From assembly GCA_031973435.1 (NCBI GenBank), contig DALYDA010000005.1, positions 1 to 38,497 of the forward strand: 38,497 bases of DNA, written 5' to 3'. The notes below the pieces were generated by a model. It saw nothing but the letters and a program-made list of their open reading frames with translations. It had not been told where the DNA came from and searched no databases. Position numbers and translations under genes: made by a program. The stretch comes from HK-STAS-PATE-34 sp031973435 (GTDB lineage: Bacteria; Patescibacteriota; Minisyncoccia; Phycocordibacterales; UBA9973). This document shows, one piece after another, positions 29,106 through 36,360 of the stretch. The stretch's first letter is position 1; each line of letters begins with the position of its first letter.

Positions 29106-30275
29106 ATGAAAAAGAAAGTTACATGTGCAATCGATATTGGCACAAGCACAATCCGGGCAATCGCTGTTGAAAAAAGCGATCTGGGTTTTTCTCGTGTTGT
29201 AGCTATCGGCAAAGCACCTTCATACGGAATCAGACATGGACAGATAATAGAACCCAAGATCGCAAGTGAGGCTATCGGGAACGCCCTAAACGAACTTTTT
29301 CATACACTAGGGGAAAAGCCAAAAAAGATTATTCTTGGCATAGGTGGAAATACTGTACGTGCCGAGATTGGATCTGGAACTACTAGTATCACAAAAGCCG
29401 ATGAAGAAATCACGAAACGGGACATCGCAAACGTGATGACACTCGCTGAGCAGACTCTCGATACTAAGAACAAATGGATACTAGATGCTACCCCGATCTC
29501 ATTCAAAGTAGACAACGCCGATATAGAAGGAACACCACTTCGGATAAAAGGAAGCGAACTCTCAGTGAGAGCTCTTTTTGTTACAGCTTCATACAAACAC
29601 ATAGAAGACCTCGTTACTCTAATAGAAGAAAAGGGTCTAAAAGTAGATTCGATCATCCCGACAGGAATCGCACTAGCAGATATGATCCTTACAGAACAAC
29701 AAAAGTATGTAGGGTCTCTTGTTCTCGACATAGGATCTGAAACTACAACAGCAGTTGTGTTTGAAAATGGAAATCCTGTAGGTATAGTTTGCTTTCCTAT
29801 CGGATCAAACAACATAACAAAGGATCTTGCACTAGGACTTCGTATTCCACTTGAGGACGCAGAAGCTCTAAAAATAGGTGCCCCTGGAGCACCAGTTCCA
29901 ACGAAAAGAAAGTATGATGAGATTGTTGGAGCAAGACTAAAAGATATATTTGAAACTATAGATTCGTATTTAAAGAAAATAAAAAGAAGTGGGTTACTTC
30001 CAGCAGGAGTGTTTCTTTCTGGTGGTGGATCTAGACTTCCAAACATTGTTGATGTTGCACGAGACAACTTACGACTTCCTGCAAAACTTGCAATCATTCC
30101 TTCCAAAGAAGGAAAAACTCCACTCAAAGATACACTATGGTACGGTGTATATGCACTCGCAACAACAAGCAGAGTTCAAAAAAATAGCAATCATGAATCA
30201 GACGATGACGAGGAGGGCTTGGGAGGTGGATTTGGTTCCCTTTTCAAAAATCTTTTCAAACAATTGCGCCCTTGA
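29106..30275 (+). CDS. ftsA: Cell division protein FtsA
   Basis: 389 residues. Actin-fold ATPase that tethers FtsZ to the membrane. CAIDIGTSTIRAIAVE (7-22) is phosphate loop 1; GSLVLDIGSETTTAVVFE is phosphate loop 2; GVFLSGGGSRLPNIVDVA is the adenosine motif. The C-terminus ends with an amphipathic helix, SLFKNLFKQLRP, for membrane binding, after an acidic linker (NHESDDDEEGLGGGFG). The 1C subdomain insertion is present between residues about 85 and 165. It follows ybeY by 7 bases, and a terminator separates it from ftsZ. Confidence 0.95.
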   Translation: MKKKVTCAIDIGTSTIRAIAVEKSDLGFSRVVAIGKAPSYGIRHGQIIEPKIASEAIGNALNELFHTLGEKPKKIILGIGGNTVRAEIGSGTTSITKADEEITKRDIANVMTLAEQTLDTKNKWILDATPISFKVDNADIEGTPLRIKGSELSVRALFVTASYKHIEDLVTLIEEKGLKVDSIIPTGIALADMILTEQQKYVGSLVLDIGSETTTAVVFENGNPVGIVCFPIGSNNITKDLALGLRIPLEDAEALKIGAPGAPVPTKRKYDEIVGARLKDIFETIDSYLKKIKRSGLLPAGVFLSGGGSRLPNIVDVARDNLRLPAKLAIIPSKEGKTPLKDTLWYGVYALATTSRVQKNSNHESDDDEEGLGGGFGSLFKNLFKQLRP

Positions 30276-30282
30276 CGAACGA

Positions 30283-30309
30283 AAAATACATTACAAAATG
30301 TATTTTTTT
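30283..30309 (+). terminator. Terminator after ftsA
   Basis: AAAATACATT (30283-30292), loop, AATGTATTTT (30297-30306), then T-run to 30309. Confidence 0.8.
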
Positions 30310-30344
30310 ATTTTCTGTCCATACTTTCCATCAACATGGCTGTG

Positions 30345-30353
30345 TGCTATCAT
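30345..30353 (+). promoter_or_regulatory. Extended -10 promoter of ftsZ
   Basis: TGCTATCAT with -10 at 30348-30353. Unlike most genes here the leader is about 40 bases and contains a hairpin next to the start codon. Confidence 0.5.
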
Positions 30354-30372
30354 GAGCACATATTTATATGAA

Positions 30373-30388
30373 GCGACGGATACGTCGC
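30373..30388 (+). promoter_or_regulatory. GC-only hairpin in the ftsZ leader
   Basis: GCGACG, loop GATA, CGTCGC. A perfect 6-bp stem 10 bases before the ftsZ ATG. No Shine-Dalgarno sequence is present. It could hold ribosomes back or mark the start region; function is unknown. Confidence 0.7.
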
Positions 30389-30398
30389 GCCAAACTGT

Positions 30399-31601
30399 AT
30401 GCCAAAAATAAACCCAGATATACAATCTTTCGCTAGAATCAAAGTCATAGGTATAGGTGGCTCAGGTAAAAACGCCCTAAACCACATGATAAACTCCAAG
30501 GTAAAAGGGGTGGAATTTATAAGCGTAAACACTGATACTCAGGACCTACACCACTGTCTCGCTGACAAGAAGATCCACATTGGAAAAAACCTAACCAAGG
30601 GGCTAGGTGCTGGAATGAAGCCAGAAATAGGACGTGCTGCAGCTGAGGAAACAAAGGCTGAGATCCAAGATACCATAAAGGGTGCAGACATGGTTTTCAT
30701 AGCATGTGGAGAAGGAGGAGGAACAGGAACAGGAGGAGCACCAGTTGTAGCTCGCGCAGCAAAAGAACAAGGGATTCTCACAGTTGCTGTAGTTACAAAA
30801 CCATTTTTCTTCGAAGGAAATCACCGTATGCGACTCGCTGAAAAAGGTATCGAAGAACTAGAACAAGAAGTAGATGCTATCATCGTTATCCCTAACGACA
30901 GACTCCTTTCACTTTCTGGAAAAGATATGACACTCAAAGAGTCATTTGCAGTTTGTGACGAGATACTCAAGCAAGCAGTCGAGGGCATATCTGATCTTAT
31001 AACAACGCCGGGAATAATAAACGTAGACTTCAACGACATAAAAGAAATCATGCATGACGCAGGATCTGCTCTTATGGGAATAGGAACTGGCTCTGGAGAA
31101 GACCGAGCAAAAAGAGCTGCTATTGAGGCTATCAATTCCCCACTACTTGAAATCGCAGTGAACGGAGCAAAGGGAGTTCTATTTGCAATCTCTGGAGGTG
31201 ATGACCTAACTATGTTTGAAGTTCAAGAAGCAGCAAAGGTAGTTACAGAATCTGTAGACAAGGATGCACGTATTATCATGGGTACAATCCACGATGAGAG
31301 ACTCAAGAAGGGTGAAGTAAAGGTTACTGTTATCGCAACTGGCTTCCCAACTGACTCTCCAAAGAAATCTCTTTTCGGAGTAGCACCAGTAGAACAAAAG
31401 AAGGAATCTATGCCTTTCTTTAGCAACAAGGAAAACAGAGAAGTTAAGGAGATAAAAAGAGAGATACACAACGCTCCTATAATGCCTGAAGAAAAGATTC
31501 AACCAAAAGAAATCAAACCTGAAATAGAAGAATTCATAGATGACGATTTGGAAGATGACGACTGGAGTGCAGTGCCTGCATTCCTAAGGAGAAAGAAATA
31601 A
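30399..31601 (+). CDS. ftsZ: Cell division GTPase FtsZ
   Basis: 400 residues. The tubulin signature is GEGGGTGTGGAP (104-115; most bacteria have GMGGGTGTGAAP). N-terminal IKVIGIGGSGKNALNHM (14-30) is the nucleotide-binding loop. The C-terminal tail after about residue 325 is a charged linker ending EDDDWSAVPAFLRRKK, matching the conserved peptide that binds FtsA (IPAFLRR type). Its partner ftsA is just upstream but in a separate transcript. Confidence 0.97.
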   Translation: MPKINPDIQSFARIKVIGIGGSGKNALNHMINSKVKGVEFISVNTDTQDLHHCLADKKIHIGKNLTKGLGAGMKPEIGRAAAEETKAEIQDTIKGADMVFIACGEGGGTGTGGAPVVARAAKEQGILTVAVVTKPFFFEGNHRMRLAEKGIEELEQEVDAIIVIPNDRLLSLSGKDMTLKESFAVCDEILKQAVEGISDLITTPGIINVDFNDIKEIMHDAGSALMGIGTGSGEDRAKRAAIEAINSPLLEIAVNGAKGVLFAISGGDDLTMFEVQEAAKVVTESVDKDARIIMGTIHDERLKKGEVKVTVIATGFPTDSPKKSLFGVAPVEQKKESMPFFSNKENREVKEIKREIHNAPIMPEEKIQPKEIKPEIEEFIDDDLEDDDWSAVPAFLRRKK

Positions 31602-31610
31602 GAGCATTAA

Positions 31611-31637
31611 AAAAACCGACAATTGTCGGTTTTTTTA
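31611..31637 (+). terminator. Terminator after ftsZ
   Basis: Perfect palindrome AACCGACAATTGTCGGTT (31614-31631) with A-run before and T-run after. Confidence 0.9.
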
Positions 31638-31652
31638 TTTACTTAGCCAGTG

Positions 31653-31661
31653 TGTTAATAT
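31653..31661 (+). promoter_or_regulatory. Extended -10 promoter of trxB, leaderless
   Basis: TGTTAATAT with -10 at 31656-31661, then exactly 6 bases and the ATG at 31668. Confidence 0.65.
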
Positions 31662-31667
31662 AGACAA

Positions 31668-32609
31668 ATGGAATCAAAAATACATGATCTACTAATTATC
31701 GGAGGAGGGCCTGCAGGTACTGCAGGGGCTGTTTATGCTTCTAGAAAGAGACTGAAGACTGTTATGGTTACAGGTGAGTTTGGGGGTCAATCTAGCGTAT
31801 CTCCAGACATATATAACTGGATAGGTACACCTTCTATCTCCGGGGAGGATCTTGCGAAGTCTTTCAAAGCTCACGCAAAAGCACACGAGGGAGAAGACCT
31901 GGAGATTGTTGAAGGTAAACTAGTTATAAAAATTGAGAAGACAGATGACATGTTTGTCACTACCCTTTCCGATGACACAACAATACTATCTCGCGCTGTT
32001 CTCATCGCCTCTGGGTCCAAAAGAAGAGTTATGGATGTCCCTGGAGCAAAAGAATATGAAAATAAAGGAATAACATACTGCGCTACATGTGACGGCCCTC
32101 TCTTTGGAGACCAAGATGTAGTAGTAGTTGGCGGAGGAAACGCTGGATTCGAAACAGCACTCCAACTTCTCGCATATTGCAAAAGCGTAACACTACTAAA
32201 CAGAAGTGAAACATTTCGTGCAGATGAAGTCACGGTAGAAAAAGTTTTGGCAAACCCTAAGATGCGTGCAATAAAAAATGTAGACGTTGTATCTGTATCA
32301 GGTGACAAATTTGCAAATGCTATCACTGTAAAACATAAAGAAACTGGAGAGGAAGAAACTATCCATACTGGAGGAATCTTTGTAGAGATCGGCCAACTAC
32401 CAAACACAGACTTTGTAAAAGATCTTATAAAACCCGATGAAGTAGGACGAATCCCGATAGATCCATGGACAAACGCAACTGAAGTCCCAGGAGTTTGGGC
32501 TGCGGGGGACGTTACAAACATCCGCTACCATCAGAACAATATAGCAGCAGGAGATGCAGTAAAGGCACTTGAGGATCTATATGTGTGGATTCATAAGAAT
32601 AAAAAATAG
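31668..32609 (+). CDS. trxB: Thioredoxin reductase-like flavoprotein
   Basis: 313 residues. FAD motif GGGPAGTAGAVYASR (12-26), redox pair CATC (Cys138, Cys141) and the second nucleotide-binding motif VVGGGNAGFETALQL (about 152-166). C-terminal FAD motif GVWAAGDVT. The NADPH-specificity loop is NRSETFR (in TLLNRSETFRADE) instead of HRRxxxR, so one arginine that holds the 2'-phosphate of NADPH is missing. The cofactor preference is therefore uncertain. No thioredoxin gene is in the window. Confidence 0.93.
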   Translation: MESKIHDLLIIGGGPAGTAGAVYASRKRLKTVMVTGEFGGQSSVSPDIYNWIGTPSISGEDLAKSFKAHAKAHEGEDLEIVEGKLVIKIEKTDDMFVTTLSDDTTILSRAVLIASGSKRRVMDVPGAKEYENKGITYCATCDGPLFGDQDVVVVGGGNAGFETALQLLAYCKSVTLLNRSETFRADEVTVEKVLANPKMRAIKNVDVVSVSGDKFANAITVKHKETGEEETIHTGGIFVEIGQLPNTDFVKDLIKPDEVGRIPIDPWTNATEVPGVWAAGDVTNIRYHQNNIAAGDAVKALEDLYVWIHKNKK

Positions 32610-32612
32610 AAA

Positions 32613-32642
32613 CAAAAAAGCCGTCCAAATGGGCGGCTTTTA
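32613..32642 (+). terminator. Bidirectional terminator between trxB and the GIY-YIG gene
   Basis: GCCGTCC (32620-32626), loop AAAT, GGGCGGC (32631-32637), TTTTAT; an A-run lies on the left side. It serves both convergent genes. Confidence 0.85.
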
Positions 32643-32644
32643 TA

Positions 32645-33601
32645 TTAAAATGGTGGATCATCATCCAAAACAACATCATTTATTTGGCTTTTGTTCTCTT
32701 CATTTGATAGCTTTTCAAAATCTGATAATTCTGACTTACTATACCCCCTTGCCGTTGGTCCGTTAACTTTTGGATCATGATCCCAGATTAGTCTCTTTTC
32801 GAGATCTAAAATGCGATCAGTGTACTCACTTCGGTTCTCGGGACGAAGATTATCTTCATCCCAATCAAATACTTTCGCATTTACCATCTTTCTATAAACT
32901 GGAATAAATGCAATTTTTATTCTACCTGTTTGTACATCCTCTTTTGGATAAAAAAGGCAATGGGCTCTTTCACGGTCTGGCTTTTTTAACTCAAAAAAGT
33001 GATGATAAAGTCTCTTTATTCCCTGCGTTCCCATGCCTACATAGTCGAGAACTTCATCTTTCCAAATAAAGTAAACACCGGAAATTCTGTGTGGATACCT
33101 AAGTGCCCATTCCTTATTTCCACGATACGTTCCACCTGTATATGGGTAAACTCTTTTGAGTTTACTTATATCTACTATACTTGGAGGATTCTCTATTTCA
33201 CTTTTTAGCATGAAATAGTCGTGGTAAAGTGACTCAAATTCTATCACTTCGGAAAAAAGTTTTGACAGCTCTTTGTGTTCACCATTCTGGGTATTTATTA
33301 TTCCACAAGTAAGATTCTGAGAAATACTCTTGGGTAATCTATTTAGATATAAATAAAGAGATTCTCTTACGTTCACCTGCGAATGTCCTATTCGAATAAT
33401 TGAGTTTTCTTCGGTGTTTCTTATGATGTAGGTACCTGGTGACGCATATGAATGGTCGAAACTTCTTGTGCCCAATCCATACCAGGGAGAGCGTAATTTC
33501 AAACTTTTTACCTTTTTAGAAACCTTGGGATCCATCCCGTGAAGGAAGTTGTAAATTGTTGCCGAGTCCAAATACTCGGCGTATTTGTCTCGGTTGAACA
33601 T
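32645..33601 (-). CDS. Tandem GIY-YIG-like protein with SSB-like C-terminal tip
   Basis: 318 residues. The second half has a GIY-YIG nuclease core: GVYFIWKDEVLDYVGMG (175-191, GVY and YVG strands), Arg197 in the following helix, and Glu268 in LDLEKRLIW as likely metal ligand. The first half has a weaker copy: GTYIIRN (56-62), IIRIG (68-72), Arg79, and Glu123 in VIEFESLYHDYF. The last six residues are DDDPPF, after an acidic linker, which resembles the SSB C-terminal tip (DDDIPF) that docks PriA, RecQ, ExoI and others. I do not know a named family with this layout. The promoter is TTGCAT, 16 bp, TATAAT, with a 17-base leader. Confidence 0.7.
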   Translation of the reverse strand: MFNRDKYAEYLDSATIYNFLHGMDPKVSKKVKSLKLRSPWYGLGTRSFDHSYASPGTYIIRNTEENSIIRIGHSQVNVRESLYLYLNRLPKSISQNLTCGIINTQNGEHKELSKLFSEVIEFESLYHDYFMLKSEIENPPSIVDISKLKRVYPYTGGTYRGNKEWALRYPHRISGVYFIWKDEVLDYVGMGTQGIKRLYHHFFELKKPDRERAHCLFYPKEDVQTGRIKIAFIPVYRKMVNAKVFDWDEDNLRPENRSEYTDRILDLEKRLIWDHDPKVNGPTARGYSKSELSDFEKLSNEENKSQINDVVLDDDPPF

Positions 33602-33618
33602 AACAATATTTTTTCTTC

Positions 33619-33646
33619 ATTATACGTACACTACCTTTCCATGCAA
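33619..33646 (-). promoter_or_regulatory. Promoter of the tandem GIY-YIG gene
   Basis: Minus strand TTGCAT (33641-33646), 16 bp, TATAAT (33619-33624). Confidence 0.65.
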
Positions 33647-33654
33647 CTTTGACA

Positions 33655-33682
33655 ATATAAAAACCGCGTTGTAATAACGCGG
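33655..33682 (-). terminator. Terminator after the DUF7178-like gene
   Basis: Minus strand CCGCGTT, loop ATTAC, AACGCGG, then TTTTTAT. It begins right at the gene's stop codon. Confidence 0.85.
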
Positions 33683-34858
33683 CTACTCTAAAACTTCAAA
33701 AAATACACCATTTTCTCCTAACTTTAACTTACCGAATTGATCTGAGAATAGTCCATGATTGAGCTTCTTTTTCATGAAAGGACTGTAATCTACAAGTGAC
33801 CCATTTTTATACATTTCCCTTCTGATTCCTCCCCATGTCATAGACGATATCTCTCGTGCCTTGAGACCGAGAATTGGGGCAACTACCTGAAAGTACTTTT
33901 CTATACAGTCATACAAACTCTTAGTCGGAGAGCGCGATTCAAGTACTCCCTTATATTTGTACCTTATGTCGCAATCAAACGCACGCATGAGCCAGATATC
34001 TACCACTACAGCATTCTCGTTATTATACATTGCCTGAGCAAAGTTCTTAGTCTTCCTCTTCTGTTGGTCGACAACTTCTGGGTTGTGAGTTAGTTGGTAT
34101 ATCTGTTGAAGTTGATACACCGTAGCGTCAACATAACCAGAGAATTTGGAATCTATAACTTTTTTGCTTCCATTTTTACCAAGTGCAACCTTTCTGGTTA
34201 CTGGATCGTAAAATTGGAGCAATGCCCTAAAAAACTTAATTACATTTCCAGATACATGATTTCGGATCGATGTAGCTGAAAAAAGTTGGCACATTAGAAC
34301 AGGATCGAACTCTGGCAGGAGTCTTTTCATACTTTCGAGATTGTCTTTATACCAATCTTTAGAGCCTCTACCATTTAGAATATATCTTGGTAAATCTGAA
34401 AACTTAACCTTTTTGGTATAATTTCCAGTTAATACAGAATATATTTTTGTTCGTAGTTCTCCAATTTTCTGAAAACTTCCCATTCTGTCATATAGAATCG
34501 TGCTCCCGACAACTAAGATTTGTAAAAACTCCTCCTCTTCAAGATGATTGTTCTTGGTTGTCATAATATTCCAATCTCTTTTTATTCTCTTTGCATTATA
34601 TGTGACAAACCAGCTTAGATGCTTCTTTGCTTTTGAATAAAGCGTCATTCCCAAAACTTTTGCTATAAGTTTGTACTTATCTTCAAGTGAAATATTAATT
34701 GGACTAAAGGCATAGCTTGACTCCGTTCCCAAGAACGCAATCACAGTAAGTAGTGCTGTTTTTTCATTACTGAAGTGATCTTCTAGGTGTGGCTCTTTTT
34801 GCTCTGAGACATTTACAGCCTTCAGAGTAACGAGGGTATCAATGTCAAATAACGGCAT
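33683..34858 (-). CDS. DUF7178 / HhH-GPD-like protein of the accessory cassette
   Basis: About 391 residues. The C-terminal part reads VVDIWLMRAFDCDIRYKY, then SPTKSLYDCIEKYFQVV, then LGLKAREISSMTWGGIRREM. This pattern (an invariant Asp followed by W.MRA, then a helix, then EVQ/EIS..W.GIRR) resembles DUF7178-type phage proteins related to the HhH-GPD fold; the match is from memory and moderate. The N-terminal two thirds is helical and I do not recognise it. A longer frame to 34903 starts with TTG; I chose the ATG at 34858 (MPLFDIDTL), because a TTGACA, 17 bp, TAAACT promoter covers the upstream codons. Confidence 0.5.
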   Translation of the reverse strand: MPLFDIDTLVTLKAVNVSEQKEPHLEDHFSNEKTALLTVIAFLGTESSYAFSPINISLEDKYKLIAKVLGMTLYSKAKKHLSWFVTYNAKRIKRDWNIMTTKNNHLEEEEFLQILVVGSTILYDRMGSFQKIGELRTKIYSVLTGNYTKKVKFSDLPRYILNGRGSKDWYKDNLESMKRLLPEFDPVLMCQLFSATSIRNHVSGNVIKFFRALLQFYDPVTRKVALGKNGSKKVIDSKFSGYVDATVYQLQQIYQLTHNPEVVDQQKRKTKNFAQAMYNNENAVVVDIWLMRAFDCDIRYKYKGVLESRSPTKSLYDCIEKYFQVVAPILGLKAREISSMTWGGIRREMYKNGSLVDYSPFMKKKLNHGLFSDQFGKLKLGENGVFFEVLE

Positions 34859-34874
34859 AATTTGATTTTTTCTG

Positions 34875-34903
34875 AGTTTACTTCCTATCTCCAATGTTGT
34901 CAA
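34875..34903 (-). promoter_or_regulatory. Promoter that decides the start of the DUF7178-like gene
   Basis: Minus strand TTGACA (34898-34903), 17 bp, TAAACT (34875-34880); the chosen ATG at 34858 is 16 bases after the -10 box. Confidence 0.7.
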
Positions 34904-34938
34904 AATAAAAAATCTCCTACGCTACATACGTAAGAGAT
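34904..34938 (-). terminator. Terminator overlapping the sigma factor stop codon
   Basis: Minus strand ATCTCTTACG, loop TATGTAG containing the TAG stop (34922-34924), CGTAGGAGAT, then TTTTTTATTTT. A 10-bp stem with one G-U pair. Confidence 0.9.
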
Positions 34939-35896
34939 ACTTGTGGTCATCTAGAATTTGCATGATTGTCGGACTCCTCCTCATAATTATAATTACTTCC
35001 TGGTATATTTGCCTTACCCGAGAAGATGTAAGACCATACATGGATGCCAAATCATCGAATGTTGGAGTGCTTCCATCAGCGTATTGGGAGATAAACTCTA
35101 TCTCGCTTCCATTTTTATTCTTTACTACATCCCACAGTCCCAGTTTGAAGAAAAAGATTTTAATTTTATTATCTACAAAAAAATTCTTATGCATTGCAGA
35201 TAATTTTGAATGAAAGGACTCTAGTGTAAATGATGGATCAATACTAAAAGTCGTATCTGGAACTAAGTCCAAAGGACATACAGTTAGTTCCATAAAGGTA
35301 TTTGAGTCTATCCTCATCTTATGAGGTGAATCAATTCCTAGATTATACTTTTCTAGACTCCAACATTCCTCGACTACCTTTCTTTTCTTCATGATTCCCA
35401 TATCTCTGAGATGATATAAGGTCTCCAAGAATTGTGGTTTACAGAAGTATTCCTGCTCATACAATTTCTCGTATTTTGAAATCTCAGTAACTACTTTTCT
35501 TCTTGAGCCAGGAACATACGAAGTATACCCATACTTAAATATGGCATTACTTAGTTTCATTTGTATTTTCCATACAGCGAAACTTATAAGTCGAAATCCT
35601 CTAGACGGATCCCATTCTCTCACTGCCTCTTCTAGCCCTATATATCCCTCTTGGAGCAAGTCCTCGATTGGAACCTGCATGCCGTACGTCACTTTGTATT
35701 TTCTAACCACTGAGATTAAAAAAAGTGTGTTGTGCAATACCAGAAGTCTATGTCTTTCTGGATTATCAGAAAATCCGAGCTCTGTTTCCATTTCTGGAGA
35801 CAACTTCTTCTTATATCCAACGCAATTTAAAAATCGTGTAATCTGAAATTCGTCTTCCTCAGAAAGAATCGTTTTTGTGTTTTTAAAACCTCTCAT
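34922..35896 (-). CDS. Divergent sigma-70 family factor
   Basis: 324 residues. Region 2 (about 50-122): LLVLHNTLFLISVVRKYKVT, then VPIEDLLQEGYIGLEEAVREW, then DPSRGFRLISFAVWKIQMK. In the -10 recognition segment (E. coli FSTYATWWIRQAI) the Tyr430 equivalent is Phe, Trp433 is kept and Trp434 is Lys. Region 3 is not recognisable. Region 4 (about 270-310) is PTFDDLASMYGLTSSRVRQIYQE. It should direct RNA polymerase to a subset of promoters with a changed -10 preference (inference). Its own promoter is a perfect housekeeping type, so it is made constitutively. It could belong to a mobile element or to a Patescibacterial competence/stress programme. Confidence 0.78.
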   Translation of the reverse strand: MRGFKNTKTILSEEDEFQITRFLNCVGYKKKLSPEMETELGFSDNPERHRLLVLHNTLFLISVVRKYKVTYGMQVPIEDLLQEGYIGLEEAVREWDPSRGFRLISFAVWKIQMKLSNAIFKYGYTSYVPGSRRKVVTEISKYEKLYEQEYFCKPQFLETLYHLRDMGIMKKRKVVEECWSLEKYNLGIDSPHKMRIDSNTFMELTVCPLDLVPDTTFSIDPSFTLESFHSKLSAMHKNFFVDNKIKIFFFKLGLWDVVKNKNGSEIEFISQYADGSTPTFDDLASMYGLTSSRVRQIYQEVIIIMRRSPTIMQILDDHKYLLRM

Positions 35897-35913
35897 TGGC
35901 TACTTTTTTTAAC

Positions 35914-35942
35914 ATTATACTTTATTATTTGTATATTGTCAA
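35914..35942 (-). promoter_or_regulatory. Perfect consensus promoter of the divergent sigma gene
   Basis: Minus strand TTGACA (35937-35942), exactly 17 bp, TATAAT (35914-35919). The ATG at 35896 is 17 bases after it. Confidence 0.9.
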
Positions 35943-35970
35943 AAACACCCCGATTGGGGTGTTTTTTTGT
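35941..35970 (-). terminator. Terminator after the 113-residue protein gene
   Basis: AACACCCC (35944-35951), loop GATT, GGGGTGTT (35956-35963), with A-run and T-run on the two sides. Its last T residues are the first bases of the next promoter's TTGACA. Confidence 0.9.
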
Positions 35971-35977
35971 AATATTA

Positions 35978-36319
35978 TTAGAATCCTTTATCTAACCCTC
36001 TTTCTCTTCCATAATCTATAAAGGCATCTACTGTGGCATCGTATTCGTCAGATATTGCCCGACCAGATTGCTCTATATATTTTGCAAAATCTGGATCTGC
36101 TTCAAGCATTCTTTTACTTAGTGTTTGCATCCATCCAGTTTCTGCCGGAGTACGAACCTGACCCACCTTGAGCATGACATTTGCCTCTTTGAATTGCTCA
36201 TATATTTGCACGTTCATTCCATTCTCGATACTTGCTCCATCTTTTGGAGCTTCGTACTCTCCTTTAGGAGTAGTCTCCTGTGGAGGAACTCCCATCATCC
36301 CCATCTCAAATCTATTCAT
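35978..36319 (-). CDS. Uncharacterised 113-residue soluble protein
   Basis: Begins MNRFEMGMMGVPPQET, a flexible N-terminus, then a helical acidic region (VQIYEQFKEANVMLKVGQV, then WMQTLSKRMLEADPDFAKYIEQ). It has no membrane segment, signal or known motif. The start ATG at 36319 has a 30-base leader. It is the first gene after the PIF1 helicase gene, in the same direction but with its own promoter (TGGTATAAT). I do not recognise it. Confidence 0.6.
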   Translation of the reverse strand: MNRFEMGMMGVPPQETTPKGEYEAPKDGASIENGMNVQIYEQFKEANVMLKVGQVRTPAETGWMQTLSKRMLEADPDFAKYIEQSGRAISDEYDATVDAFIDYGRERGLDKGF

Positions 36320-36349
36320 AATACATTTTCACTTATTTCTAATATTACT

Positions 36350-36358
36350 ATTATACCA
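36350..36358 (-). promoter_or_regulatory. Extended -10 promoter of the 113-residue protein gene
   Basis: Minus strand TGGTATAAT with -10 at 36350-36355; it lies just outside the PIF1 stop codon. Confidence 0.65.
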
Positions 36359-36360
36359 CT

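Noticed and set aside
29300..30127. Long open frame (275 codons) on the minus strand inside ftsA
   Set aside because: It is the antisense shadow of ftsA: low-complexity Ser/Pro-rich translation, no promoter, and the plus strand has clear FtsA motifs throughout.
31871..32521. Open frame of 216 codons antisense to trxB
   Set aside because: Shadow frame; the trxB reading has all flavoprotein motifs and its own promoter and terminator.
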